Shown: positions 9,706 through 19,346 of the stretch, in pieces
How positions within the stretch are numbered: the stretch's first letter is position 1
Layout: every line of letters begins with the position of its first letter
Source: Gimesia fumaroli
GTDB lineage: Bacteria > Planctomycetota > Planctomycetia > Planctomycetales > Planctomycetaceae
Direction: 5' to 3'
Assembly (NCBI RefSeq): GCF_007754425.1
Contig: NZ_CP037452.1
Location: 5,369,164-5,433,163, forward strand
DNA length: 64,000 nucleotides
Notes under the pieces: generated by a model
Databases searched by the model: none
The model's input: the letters and a program-made list of their open reading frames with translations, nothing else
Told to the model about the DNA's origin: nothing
Made by a program: the position numbers and the translations under genes

Positions 9706-9743
9706 GATTCACCTGAACCAGCAGTGCTCTCGCGCGCGACGCA
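9706..9743 (-). repeat. Intergenic repeat, copy B (inverted relative to 6727-6797)
   Basis: On the minus strand this reads TGCGTCGCGCGCGAGA, GAGCACTG (overlapping by two bases), then GGTTCAGGTGAATC, the same order of blocks as copy A but more compact. Copy A carries extra bases between the blocks. Confidence 0.5.
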
Positions 9744-10038
9744 TAACTGGGTTATCGCGGGTGGCGCGAGGCAGTCAAGTCGAAAATATCCAGGTGATCA
9801 TCACAGATGTTTGTGCCAATGATTGTGGATGAATATTCCTGAATTGCACCAGATGTCCCTGACCACTGATGCCCATTTTAATCTTGCCGATCGGAATGAG
9901 ATTCGCATTGCTTGAATTAGAAATATATCGTAGAGTTATAACGCTTTTTCCCGCGCAGGAACGCGATATTCTTGCGCACTTCCTGCAAATAAATCAGGCA
10001 CGCCTGCCTCTGCCTGACTGTTAAAAGTTGAAACATTT

Positions 10039-12789
10039 ATGCCAGAACCGGAATGGGAACGTCTTGTCTCAGAATCACGTCGTGAGTCGGGTGCGAACTG
10101 GAAACGCTGGGGGCCTTATCTGGCAGAGCGGCAATGGGGTACTGTACGTGAGAGTACTGCCGACGGCGACCCCTGGCTGAATTTTACCCACGAAGAAGCC
10201 ACGTGGCGGACCTATCGCTGGGGTGAAGATGGCCTGCTGGGAATTTGCGACCGTCAATGCCGACTCTGTTTTGGGTTGGCACTCTGGAACGGGAAAGATC
10301 CGATTCTCAAAGAACGGCTGTTTGGTTTGACCGGGCCGGAAGGCAATCATGGCGAGGATGTCAAAGAGGCGTATTACTATCTCGATTCGACGCCGTCCCA
10401 TTCTTATTTGAAGGCACTCTATAAATATCCCCAGGCCGAATTTCCCTATGCTCAGCTGCGTGAAGAAAATGCAAGGCGTTCGCGAGAAGAACCTGAGTAC
10501 GAATTGACCAACACCGGCATCTTTGATGAAGGCCGCTACTTCGACGTTCAGATTGAATATGCAAAGGCGGCTGACGAAGACATCTTAATTCGCGTAACGA
10601 TTTTTAATCGTGGTCCGGAAGACGCGCCGCTGCATTTTCTCCCTTCCTGGTGGTTTCGTAATACCTGGAGTTGGGGCTCGACATTTGATCGGCCAGATGA
10701 AAAGCCGAGCCTGTCTCAGGTGGCAGACAACCAGCTTGTTGCAAAACACGAAACACTGGGCGAGTTTCAGCTTTACGCCGACGCCGGTCCGGACGGTGCG
10801 CTTCCCCAATGGCTGTTCACAGAAAACGAAACCAATACCTGGCGGTTTGACGATCCTGAGAGCAGGCGCCCTTCCTGCAAAGATGCCTTTCATCTGGCGG
10901 TTGTTGATGGCATCGAAGGGGTGATCAATCCACGTCCCAAAGGAACCAAAACGGCGGCTCATTTTCAGTGTACGGTTCCCGCCGGTGATTCCGTCCAATT
11001 TCGGTTACGAATGTCGGCTGTCGACGAACTTCCAGTCGAAGCGTTTGGAGCCGGCTTTGACGATGCCTTTAAGCAACGGATTAAAGAGGCCGATCGCTAT
11101 GCTGAATCGCTTGTTTCGCCGGGACTTTCTGTTGACGAACAACAAGTGATGAGGCAAGCTGATGCCGGGCTCTTGTGGACAAAACAGTTTTATCACTATG
11201 TGATTCCTCGCTGGTTGCAAGCTTCCGGGAAAGGTGAAACGAAGCCGACCCCCGCTTCGCCTGGTGCGCCCAGTCCGCGGAATGCTGATTGGGGACACTT
11301 ATATAATCGCAATATTATTTCGATGCCCGACAAGTGGGAATATCCCTGGTACGCGGCCTGGGATTCGGCTTTTCATTTGATCCCGTTTTCCAAAATCGAT
11401 CCCTATTTCGCAAAAGAACAGGCGATTCTGTTTCTCCGCGAATGGTATATGCATCCCAACGGACAACTGCCGGCCTACGAGTGGAATTTCAGCGATGTGA
11501 ATCCGCCGGTTCACGCCTGGGCCTGTTGGCGCGTTTATCAAATGACGGCATCCAACGGCGATCGGGATCGCAACTTTCTGGAACGCGTCTTTCAGAAGCT
11601 GCTGATCAACTTCACGTGGTGGGTGAATCGTAAAGATATTCGCGGCAAGCATGTCTTCAGTGGCGGTTTTCTGGGGCTGGATAACATTGGAATTTTCGAT
11701 CGCTCAAAGCCACTTCCGACAGGAGGTCACCTGGAACAGGCAGACGGAACCGCCTGGATGGCTTTCTTCTGTTCGAGCATGTTGTCAATTGCCTTTGAAC
11801 TGGCCGATGGTAACCCTGCCTACGAGGACATGGCCTCGAAATTCTTCGAGCATTATGTTTCGATCGCCGAAGCGATGAATTCGCTTGACGGTACCGGACT
11901 CTGGGATGAAGAGGACGGTTTTTATTACGATCATCTGCACCTGGATGGCCGCAGTATCCCATTGAAAATCCGCTCGATTGTCGGGTTGATTCCCTTATTC
12001 ACCGTCGATGTTATTTTCGATAAAACGATCGACAAGCTGCCCGGTTTTCGGAAACGCATGGACTGGTTCCTCAAGAGCCGCCCTGACCTGGCCAAATTCA
12101 TGACTTACATGGAACGTGATTCAGAAACCTCTGACGGCGGTCATCGTCTGCTGGCAATTCCGACGCGTGATCGACTGATGCGAATGCTGCGTTATCTGTT
12201 AGATGAAGACGAATTTTTGTCGAACTACGGCATTCGTTCTCTATCCAAATATCATGAAGAACACCCGTTCGAATATGAACTGAATGGCGAGATGCTACGA
12301 GTACAGTACCAGCCGGCTGAATCGGATAGCGGTCTGTTTGGTGGTAATTCCAACTGGCGCGGCCCGATCTGGTTTCCGCTTAACTATCTGTTGATTGAAG
12401 CGCTGGAACGGTATCACATGTTTTACGGTAAATCGCTCCGGGTTGAATGCCCCACGCGATCGGGTAATTACATGGACCTCCAGGAAGTGGCCGACGAAAT
12501 TCGCAAGCGGCTCTCGAAACTGTTCCTGTCCAACGAAGAAGGTGATCGCCCCAGTTATGCGCGGACCGATGTTTTACTCAACGATCCGCACTGGCGCGAT
12601 CTGGTATTGTTCTACGAATACTTCGATGCAGAGACAGGCCGCGGTCTGGGGGCGAGCCACCAGACCGGTTGGACTGCTTTGATTTCACCGATCCTCGGCA
12701 CACTGGCCAGTCGCTGTCAGCCTCAACAGGAAAGCGATGCTACCAGCAGTGCTATCAATCCTGAAGAGGTCAAACATCGATTTTCGTAA
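10039..12789 (+). CDS. GH63-type glucosidase (mannosyl-oligosaccharide-glucosidase-like)
   Basis: A 916-residue cytoplasmic (no signal peptide) glycoside hydrolase of the bacterial GH63-like group. The opening NWKRWGPYLAERQWGTVRE and the block LKERLFGLTGPEGNHGED are hallmark stretches of this group. The (alpha/alpha)6 barrel carries WDSAFHLIPF, where the Asp corresponds to the GH63 general acid, and near the C-terminus NWRGPIWFPLNYL, conserved in the family. It should hydrolyse alpha-glucosides; the natural substrate in planctomycetes is not evident. The first ATG fits the family start; the ribosome binding site is weak. It converges with the phosphodiesterase gene (10 bp between stops), so the two are not co-transcribed. 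Confidence 0.88.
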   Translation: MPEPEWERLVSESRRESGANWKRWGPYLAERQWGTVRESTADGDPWLNFTHEEATWRTYRWGEDGLLGICDRQCRLCFGLALWNGKDPILKERLFGLTGPEGNHGEDVKEAYYYLDSTPSHSYLKALYKYPQAEFPYAQLREENARRSREEPEYELTNTGIFDEGRYFDVQIEYAKAADEDILIRVTIFNRGPEDAPLHFLPSWWFRNTWSWGSTFDRPDEKPSLSQVADNQLVAKHETLGEFQLYADAGPDGALPQWLFTENETNTWRFDDPESRRPSCKDAFHLAVVDGIEGVINPRPKGTKTAAHFQCTVPAGDSVQFRLRMSAVDELPVEAFGAGFDDAFKQRIKEADRYAESLVSPGLSVDEQQVMRQADAGLLWTKQFYHYVIPRWLQASGKGETKPTPASPGAPSPRNADWGHLYNRNIISMPDKWEYPWYAAWDSAFHLIPFSKIDPYFAKEQAILFLREWYMHPNGQLPAYEWNFSDVNPPVHAWACWRVYQMTASNGDRDRNFLERVFQKLLINFTWWVNRKDIRGKHVFSGGFLGLDNIGIFDRSKPLPTGGHLEQADGTAWMAFFCSSMLSIAFELADGNPAYEDMASKFFEHYVSIAEAMNSLDGTGLWDEEDGFYYDHLHLDGRSIPLKIRSIVGLIPLFTVDVIFDKTIDKLPGFRKRMDWFLKSRPDLAKFMTYMERDSETSDGGHRLLAIPTRDRLMRMLRYLLDEDEFLSNYGIRSLSKYHEEHPFEYELNGEMLRVQYQPAESDSGLFGGNSNWRGPIWFPLNYLLIEALERYHMFYGKSLRVECPTRSGNYMDLQEVADEIRKRLSKLFLSNEEGDRPSYARTDVLLNDPHWRDLVLFYEYFDAETGRGLGASHQTGWTALISPILGTLASRCQPQQESDATSSAINPEEVKHRFS

Positions 12790-12799
12790 CTTGTATGGA

Positions 12800-14179
12800 T
12801 CAATCTTCCTGCAAGGCTGGAGTAAGTGGTTTGCCTTGGGCGGTGGGAAGTTTGACGCCCAGCAAACGAGCGATGGTCGGTGCCACGTCAAGACTTTGGA
12901 TCTTGCCGAGCTTGGTGCCCGGCTTGATGCCGTGTCCGGAAATGACCAGGGAACCGAGCATGTCCGGCTGATCGGGAAGGTAACCGTGTGTTCCGCCGGG
13001 AGTTTTGCGTGGCGTCACGACGTCGTCACCTGAATCGCTGTTTGTAAACGAGTAGCCGGATTTCGCTGCCAGCCAGAGATCGGGGGCATGAGAATCCTGC
13101 TCTGGAGTCGGCAGGCCGAGTTTTGTGTATTCATCCGCATCGAGCACGGCCTGCACGCCTTCAATGGCTGCGAGTTTTTCCTTCAGCAGTTTCATTTTCT
13201 CTGCGCGATTGGCATCATCCAGAATATAGACCATGCAGGCTCCGCCTTGCGACAGACAGTAGACCTGTTTTTTCTCTTTGGAGAGCAGCCCTTCCTGCTT
13301 GAGCAGAACATTGGGACGGATATCTTTTGAGATCGGGAAGAAACCATGATCGCTGGCAATGACCAGTGTTGTTTTCTCGCGATGCGGAGAGAGTTTGACC
13401 GCTTCGACAATATCCCGCAGACGATCGTCGGCATAGCTGACCGACCAGTAGGCTTCCGGAGTTTTCGGGCCGTACTGGTGTTCCACATGGTCGACCTCGA
13501 CAAGGTGAATTAATAATAAATTGGGGGGATGGTTCTGGAACAGATGCCGCGTCATGCGTGTATAAAGCCAGTCCCGTTTTACGCCGCCCCCTTTTTCTCC
13601 CGTCCAGGAACCGTGTAGATCAACGGGCAACCCGGCTTGTCGCAGTTCTTCCAACCAGATTTTCGTTCCGTACTTCGGCCACGCTTCTTTGCCAAACATA
13701 TCGGGAACAGTCCAGTCGAGCGTACGGGCATTCCGGGTCGCCGGCCAGACAATTCCTGCAGTCACCAACCCGGCACGATGAGCGGCATCGTAAATCGTGG
13801 GCACTTTGACAATCTGATCTTTATCGAATAGCGGATCAGGAATGAATGCCACCGACGTAGCACTTTTACGGTCCAGATAATTATTCCCGATGACACCGTG
13901 TTTCGCAGGTGTTGCGCCGGTGACGAGTGTAGTATGGTTGGGCCAGGTGACCGTCGGAAACGAACAGATCATGCCTCCGTCTGCACGGGCGCCGTCTTGA
14001 GCAAGCTTTCTCAACGTAGGCATATCAGCCAGGGGGTCATCCAGATAAAAGTTGGCCAAGCCGTCCACACTCACAAGAATCACACACCGATCGTCATGCG
14101 GCTCCGCTGCTTGAGAAATGTTTCCTTGATGTGACAACACCATCAAGGTCAAAATGAAAGCCACTATTTTTTCGCGCAT
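12800..14179 (-). CDS. Secreted nucleotide pyrophosphatase/phosphodiesterase family protein
   Basis: A 459-residue exported enzyme of the alkaline-phosphatase superfamily (NPP/type I phosphodiesterase branch). Signal peptide MREKIVAFILTLMVLSHQG...SQA. Metal and active-site motifs are present in order: VSVDGL (first metal Asp), FPTVTWPNHTTLVTG with the Thr nucleophile in TWPNH, DHVEHQYGP, SDHGF, and GTHGYLPDQP with the late His. It probably cleaves phosphodiester or pyrophosphate bonds of nucleotides or sugar-nucleotides in the periplasm. GGGAGA lies 9 bases before the ATG. No operon partner on the minus strand. Confidence 0.88.
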   Translation of the reverse strand: MREKIVAFILTLMVLSHQGNISQAAEPHDDRCVILVSVDGLANFYLDDPLADMPTLRKLAQDGARADGGMICSFPTVTWPNHTTLVTGATPAKHGVIGNNYLDRKSATSVAFIPDPLFDKDQIVKVPTIYDAAHRAGLVTAGIVWPATRNARTLDWTVPDMFGKEAWPKYGTKIWLEELRQAGLPVDLHGSWTGEKGGGVKRDWLYTRMTRHLFQNHPPNLLLIHLVEVDHVEHQYGPKTPEAYWSVSYADDRLRDIVEAVKLSPHREKTTLVIASDHGFFPISKDIRPNVLLKQEGLLSKEKKQVYCLSQGGACMVYILDDANRAEKMKLLKEKLAAIEGVQAVLDADEYTKLGLPTPEQDSHAPDLWLAAKSGYSFTNSDSGDDVVTPRKTPGGTHGYLPDQPDMLGSLVISGHGIKPGTKLGKIQSLDVAPTIARLLGVKLPTAQGKPLTPALQED

Positions 14180-15031
14180 TCGAAGAGGTCTCCCAGGTTG
14201 GTAATCTGATCATTTAATGCCTTGTCTCCTTTTAAGGGACTGACTTCTTACCATTGTGCTACCCCCGCTGAGGCAATGCAACCGAGGGATGTGTCTGTTG
14301 TAGGTAAAACGTCAGCTAGAGGCACAAGAATCCACTAATTATGATTGGCAATCTTCGGCGCATAAAAAAAACCGCTGTCGTTTCCAACACCGGCCACTCA
14401 GCTTCGTAAGCGCGTGAATCGCAATTCCCCGTCTGCAGGATGCCGCAGCCCAACGGCTTTGGGCCTCTTATCTCGAAATTCACCCTCGATTACGAAGCTG
14501 CCTTTCAATACTGTTGATTACCCGTACCATCTATCCTCCTCTCTTAGATACTCATACCGCGAGTCGGATGGCGGGTCCGCATCTCGCGAGCCCTCTGGCC
14601 TCCCTGCCTCCTTTCCTCTCCCCTTCATGCTTATTACGAAATTTAGGAGAAGGATGTTGGATTTTCACCGTATTTTCAGGGATTTTGTGTTTGTAAATAT
14701 CCGCGAGAACACGCCATCACTGCCAATTATTTTTGATCTCTGTTCTCTCCTTTCCCGTTTTCGATCATAACTCTTGCTCGTTTTATTAACGGGTTTCAAT
14801 TAAAAGCATTAAGACATTACCAACTAACGCCTTACATCACATAACCAATACTGAATATGATTATCACAGATACGATCGATGATGATTGCACTTACAAACG
14901 GGGGAAACTTTATTACCCTCACAGACCATAGTTAGAGAATATTCACAACTTCATGATGAAGAGAAACAACAGCAAGGGCCGGCTCAGAGATTCCTGTGGA
15001 AGCTGGCTTCAATTCAACGGGAGGAACAGAC
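14180..15031. other. Intergenic region before the SPFH genes
   Basis: About 850 bases with no supported gene. An 11-bp inverted repeat, CAGCTTCGTAA (14399-14409) and TTACGAAGCTG (14490-14500), is separated by 80 bases. The last ~250 bases are AT-rich and should contain the promoter of the SPFH pair, but no clear -35/-10 pair stands out. Confidence 0.5.
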
Positions 15032-16660
15032 ATGAGGGACGAGTATAAGATGAAAGCCAGAATGCTTTGGATCAAGTTTGGAATTGTAGGACTCTTTCTG
15101 GCGGGATTATTTTTCGTCATTGGTGGATACATCATTTACACACAGTTTCGCATTGATGTCCCCGCCAAACACTTTGCCGTTTTAACGAGAAAGACCGGGA
15201 TTGACCTTACCAATGACCAGGAAATCTCGCCTGACGCCACCCTGAAAAAAGCCGTCCACAAAGGCCTGCAGCGAGAAGTCTTGCCGGAAGGACGCTACTT
15301 TTATAACTGTTACCACTGGAACTGGGAAATCTATCCGATGGTTGAAATCCCGGCCGACTCAATGGGAGTTCGTATTCGCCTGTACGGCGAAGATCTGCCC
15401 CCGGGAGATTTCATGTCAACCAGCGAAAAGCACAAGGGGATCATCCAGGAAGTTCTCAAGCCGGGTCGGTATGCCATCAACGCACTGGTGATCGACCGGA
15501 TCACCAAGAAACCGATTGGTCCGCCTCGATATAAAAGTGACTATATTGAGATCATCGAACTCTGGGAGCCCAAAGTCATTCCAGCCGGTTATAAAGGTAT
15601 TGTCACGAATCTGGCGGGGCCCATGCCGAAGGATCCCAACAAACTGCTGGTGGAAGCCGATCATCGAGGGCCCCAACAGACAACCCTGGATGAGGGGACG
15701 TATTACCTCAATCCCTATACCATTCGGATCAATGCTATCGACACGCGTTCGCTACGGTTTGACCTGTCACAGGGAGGGGTGATGATGTTTCCCAGTAAGG
15801 ATGGTTTTCCGATTACCCTCGACGGCGTGATCGAGTTTCGTGTGATACCGGAAACGGCGGCCCAAACTTATGTGACTTACAACGATGTCTCCAACGATGA
15901 ACTTACTTCAACAGAAATCGCGGATGAGATCATCAATAAGGTCATCATGCCGAATGCGCGTGCCTTCTGCCGTTTACGCGGTTCCAACACCAGCGCCCGC
16001 GAATTCATTGGTGGCGAAACCCGGGCCGCCTTCCAGAAAGAGTTTCAAACCAAAATCACTGAAACCTGTAAAGAGCAAGGCATTGAAATTGTACAAGCTT
16101 TGATTACCACGATTAAACCACCCGAAGCGATTGCCGAACCCTTACGAGATCGAGAACTTGCCGTTCAAAAGAAAGGGCAATACAAACAGGAAACATTGCA
16201 GAAAGACCAAGAAGCGGTACTCGCAACGGAAACCGCATTAATCGAACAGAAGAAAGAACTGATTAATGCGGAACGGGAGATCATTAAACAGATCACCCTG
16301 GCGAAACAGGAACAGGGAGTCGCCCTTGAAGAAGCGGAACGGGACAAAGAGGTAGCGCAGGAAGAACTCGAAGCCGCCAAAGATAAAGCCCTGGCGATTC
16401 TTGCAAAGACACGTGCGGAAGCAGCTGTGATCGGTTTTGAGAATGTTGCTGATGCCGCCGGATGGAAACGAACGGTGGAAGCCTTCGGCGGCGATGGATC
16501 CAGTTTTGGTCGTTATGTCCTCTATCAGAAGCTCGCACCGGGCTTCAAGAAGATCATGACCAATACGGCGGACTCTCCGTTGATGAGAGTGTTCGATAAT
16601 TTCGTCGATGAAAAACAGGCGGTACCTCAACCTGCCCTCTCGAAAACATCTGGCAACTAA
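15032..16660 (+). CDS. SPFH (band 7/flotillin-like) membrane protein 1
   Basis: 542 residues from the ATG at 15032, which has GGGAGGA about seven bases upstream; a longer GTG reading from 14996 is less likely. One N-terminal transmembrane segment (IVGLFLAGLFFVIGGYIIY) is followed by a beta-rich SPFH domain with repeated YxG/PGxY-type turns, then a long Glu/Lys/Ala-rich coiled coil (~residues 380-480). SPFH proteins oligomerise into ring- or cage-like scaffolds on membranes and often control membrane proteases. A second SPFH gene follows 60 bp later, so the two likely form a hetero-oligomeric pair. No NfeD-type or FtsH-type protease gene is next to them. Confidence 0.82.
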   Translation: MRDEYKMKARMLWIKFGIVGLFLAGLFFVIGGYIIYTQFRIDVPAKHFAVLTRKTGIDLTNDQEISPDATLKKAVHKGLQREVLPEGRYFYNCYHWNWEIYPMVEIPADSMGVRIRLYGEDLPPGDFMSTSEKHKGIIQEVLKPGRYAINALVIDRITKKPIGPPRYKSDYIEIIELWEPKVIPAGYKGIVTNLAGPMPKDPNKLLVEADHRGPQQTTLDEGTYYLNPYTIRINAIDTRSLRFDLSQGGVMMFPSKDGFPITLDGVIEFRVIPETAAQTYVTYNDVSNDELTSTEIADEIINKVIMPNARAFCRLRGSNTSAREFIGGETRAAFQKEFQTKITETCKEQGIEIVQALITTIKPPEAIAEPLRDRELAVQKKGQYKQETLQKDQEAVLATETALIEQKKELINAEREIIKQITLAKQEQGVALEEAERDKEVAQEELEAAKDKALAILAKTRAEAAVIGFENVADAAGWKRTVEAFGGDGSSFGRYVLYQKLAPGFKKIMTNTADSPLMRVFDNFVDEKQAVPQPALSKTSGN

Positions 16661-16720
16661 ATCTGACGAGCATTCAATCATAACCAAACAAAATAGAAAT
16701 TTCTCTTCAGGAGAAGACTC

Positions 16721-18346
16721 ATGAATAAAATCAAAATATTAACCATTCCGATTACGATCTTACTGTTGTTACTGCTCATGGCAGGCCTGGCCTTTCACTG
16801 GACCATAGACCGGATCTACGTTGAAGAGGGACAGAGTTTGCAGTTGCGATACAAAGGCCCGCTGATCTTTGGAAGTCGGAACAAAGCAGAACCCGGCATG
16901 TGGGCTCAAAAAGGACAGATGGGAGTGCAGGCAGAACTACGCGGCCCCGGACGTCATTTCTACTGCCCGATCTGGTGGGAACGTAAAATTGTCGATGACG
17001 TTGTAATCAAGCCCGGAGAAATCGGCGAAGTCACCTGTAAACTGGGAAAGAACCTCGAAGGAGCTGACTTCCTCGTTGACGGTGATATCGGGAACACCGA
17101 ATACAAAGGGGTGCTCCGCAAGGTGCTGCATCCCGGACGTTACCGAATTAATCCTTACGGATACACTGTCGAAGTGAAGAAACAAATCGATTTCACATCC
17201 GGTCAATCAAATAAAGTAGCAGGCTGGGTTGAGATCCCAACCGGGTACGTGGGCGTCGTCACTCAACTGTCAGATAATAAAGCCACGGGCGTTAAAAAAG
17301 GTGTTCAGGAAGAGGTGCTTCCTCCTGGAAACTATCCAATCAACGGACGTGAGCAACAAATCGATATCGTGGAAATCGGCTTCCGTCACAGTACCATACG
17401 AGTGGAAGTCAAACGTGATGCCGAGGGGAATACTCTTGTCGATGAAAACGGAGAACCTCTGATTGCTGACACGCACAGTGGAATCGCGTTTCCAAGTGCG
17501 GATGGATTTCCAATGCATATCGACTTTACCGGAATCTGGGGTTTGATGCCCAGCCAGGCCCCCCATGCAGTTCGTACATTCGGTAATGTGGACCAGGTTG
17601 AGAAAAAAGTTGTTTTGCCTCAAATTGAATCTATCTGCCGTAATAATGGATCAGAATACAAGGCGGTCCAGCTACTGGTGGGCAGTGATCGAGAGGTCTA
17701 TCAGAAAACCTGCCTGGAACAGTTTCATGGTGTGCTGGACGACAAAGAGATCACGCTGTTGTACGGTCTGGTTCGCCACGTGTATATTCCCAAACAGGTA
17801 CGTGAACCGATTCAGATGGCGTTCATTGCAGATGAAATGAAACTCACTCGGGAAGAAGAACAGACCACAGCCAAGGAAGAAGCCAAGCTGCGTGAAGCGG
17901 AAAATAAAGTCGGACTGGCGACCGATACCGTGGACGCAGATACCGAAAAGCAAGTGGAAGAAGCAAAGGCCGGCGGTGAACGCGAGGCTGCGAAGATTCA
18001 TGCTGAAACCGGAAAGCTGGTGGCTGCGATCAACAAAGAAACGGAAGAGTTGAAAGCGCAGGCTGCCACAATTCTGGGAGAAGCCACAAACGAAGGCAAA
18101 AAAATGGTAGAAGAAGCCAAAGCCGACCGGTTTAAACTGGCCGTGGAAGCATTCGGATCAGCAAAAGCCTATAACGACTGGTTCTTTGCAACAAACCTGC
18201 CTGAAAACATCGATCTCAACTTTCTCTACGCGGGCGAAGGAACGCTGTGGACTGATATGAACGGCGTCAGTGGTGGATTCGGCGTACGGGCAACAATACC
18301 TCTAAAGCCGGAGTCAAGCACCGTGCACAGAACAAGCTCAAAGTAA
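16721..18346 (+). CDS. SPFH (band 7/flotillin-like) membrane protein 2
   Basis: 541 residues. N-terminal transmembrane segment (ILLLLLLMAGLAFHW), SPFH domain with the same turn pattern as its neighbour (VLHPGRYRINPYGY, VLPPGNYPINGRE), then an Ala/Glu-rich coiled coil (~residues 385-470) and a C-terminal tail. CAGGAGAA precedes the ATG. Same order of parts and similar length as the preceding gene, so the pair probably arose by duplication, but the sequences have diverged widely. Probably co-transcribed and co-assembled; function in this organism unknown. Confidence 0.82.
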   Translation: MNKIKILTIPITILLLLLLMAGLAFHWTIDRIYVEEGQSLQLRYKGPLIFGSRNKAEPGMWAQKGQMGVQAELRGPGRHFYCPIWWERKIVDDVVIKPGEIGEVTCKLGKNLEGADFLVDGDIGNTEYKGVLRKVLHPGRYRINPYGYTVEVKKQIDFTSGQSNKVAGWVEIPTGYVGVVTQLSDNKATGVKKGVQEEVLPPGNYPINGREQQIDIVEIGFRHSTIRVEVKRDAEGNTLVDENGEPLIADTHSGIAFPSADGFPMHIDFTGIWGLMPSQAPHAVRTFGNVDQVEKKVVLPQIESICRNNGSEYKAVQLLVGSDREVYQKTCLEQFHGVLDDKEITLLYGLVRHVYIPKQVREPIQMAFIADEMKLTREEEQTTAKEEAKLREAENKVGLATDTVDADTEKQVEEAKAGGEREAAKIHAETGKLVAAINKETEELKAQAATILGEATNEGKKMVEEAKADRFKLAVEAFGSAKAYNDWFFATNLPENIDLNFLYAGEGTLWTDMNGVSGGFGVRATIPLKPESSTVHRTSSK

Positions 18347-18428
18347 GAACCGTTGGGTACCAAAACAGTCTGGGAGAATTGGAAGAACCCAGTTTTGTTC
18401 GAGCAACAATCGGTCGTGAGGAGCGCAT

Positions 18429-18480
18429 AAAAAACTGCGTCTCGGGATGGCTTTCCTGCGACGCAGACTTTTGATATTTT
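18429..18480. terminator. Bidirectional terminator candidate between SPFH2 and DUF1080 gene
   Basis: CTGCGTC (18435-18441) pairs with GACGCAG (18460-18466) across an 18-nt loop. An A-run lies just before the stem and a T-rich tail just after, which suits termination of both convergent genes. The loop is long, so strength is uncertain. Confidence 0.4.
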
Positions 18481-18492
18481 ACTTCGCTCGTA

Positions 18493-19194
18493 TTATTTCA
18501 GCTCTTTAATTTTGATGTTGCGCCAGCTGACCTGCTTGCCAACTTTTTCGGGATGGTTCCCGACGCCGTGCACCTGGAGGGCAATGAAACCTTCCGGTGT
18601 CAGACCATCTTTAAGATCAGCGGCGGGGACGCCGTTAATCCAGGTCTTAATGGAATCCCCTTTGCAGACGATCCGGTAATGATTCCACTCGTTCTGCTTG
18701 AACGCTTTCTGGGCGGCTTTGTTATCAGCAAGATTGTTCAACCAGCCGCGTCGGCCTTCATCGTAAATCCCACCCGACCAGGCACGTTTGGAAGGATCGA
18801 TTTCGACCTGATAGCCGTGAACACGACCTGCAGGAATTTTCTTCTTTGACTCTTTGCCATTCTTGTCTTTGATTTTAAGGACCTTGTCATCATCGAAGAC
18901 ATTACTGCGAATCTGAATGCCTGAGTTCAACAATGGATCAACTTTGAAATCGACTTCCAGTTCAAAGTCACCGTACATCTTTTTTGTGCAGAGGAAGCTG
19001 TTGGGGGTTTTGGGGACCGAGGTGCCAACGATCGTATCATCGACCACTTCATATTTGGCTTTCCCGCCTTGCTGAACCCAGCCGTCGAGGGTCTTGCCGT
19101 CAAACAGAGGAGTGAAGCCTTTGTCGCCGGCGTAGGTCGTTACGTTACACAGTAATGCGATGCAGATCGCAGAAAATGTCAGGTGATGTTTCAT
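18493..19194 (-). CDS. Secreted DUF1080 (3-keto-disaccharide hydrolase-like) protein
   Basis: 233 residues with a signal peptide ([18 protein letters not shown]) and a single DUF1080 beta-jelly-roll domain: [15 protein letters not shown] at the start, then [20 protein letters not shown] and [19 protein letters not shown], all typical. The family, very expanded in planctomycetes, is linked to 3-keto-disaccharide hydrolysis, and the laminin-G-like fold can also bind sugars. Periplasmic polysaccharide breakdown is the probable role. The nearby sulfatase on the same strand fits such a theme, but lies upstream with ~150 bp between. Confidence 0.88.
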   Translation of the reverse strand: MKHHLTFSAICIALLCNVTTYAGDKGFTPLFDGKTLDGWVQQGGKAKYEVVDDTIVGTSVPKTPNSFLCTKKMYGDFELEVDFKVDPLLNSGIQIRSNVFDDDKVLKIKDKNGKESKKKIPAGRVHGYQVEIDPSKRAWSGGIYDEGRRGWLNNLADNKAAQKAFKQNEWNHYRIVCKGDSIKTWINGVPAADLKDGLTPEGFIALQVHGVGNHPEKVGKQVSWRNIKIKELK

Positions 19195-19346
19195 GGTGTA
19201 TCCATCAAGTAAAGTGATTTAAAAGAGTTTTAGACTCAACATCTCGTTAGTGAGTATTATGACCTGCCTTTTGAGATGATTCCAGTCATTTGAGACAGTT
19301 TCCGGCTAGAATCGAGATAGCTCTGATCACGAATAAATTAGTTTCC

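Larger units (their letters stand above)
9144..10038. other. Gene-free stretch with palindromes and repeat copy B
   Basis: About 900 bases with no gene I can support; open frames at 9244-9627 and 9425-9832 overlap each other on opposite strands and show no domain. It contains a perfect 14-bp palindrome at 9445-9458, repeat copy B at 9706-9743, and a 7-bp stem-loop at 9994-10017 (TCAGGCA/TGCCTGA) just before the glucosidase gene. Confidence 0.55.

Noticed and set aside
9425-9832. 135-aa plus-strand frame and an opposite 127-aa frame
   Set aside because: They overlap on both strands, span the GC-rich palindrome and repeat copy B, and show no domain or signal.
14399-14500. 11-bp inverted repeat CAGCTTCGTAA / TTACGAAGCTG as a regulatory site
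   Set aside because: 80-base spacing, no adjacent gene start, and no second copy; chance is likely.
14414-14770. 118-aa frame before the SPFH genes
   Set aside because: Pro/Ser-rich low-complexity translation with no ribosome binding site or recognised domain.
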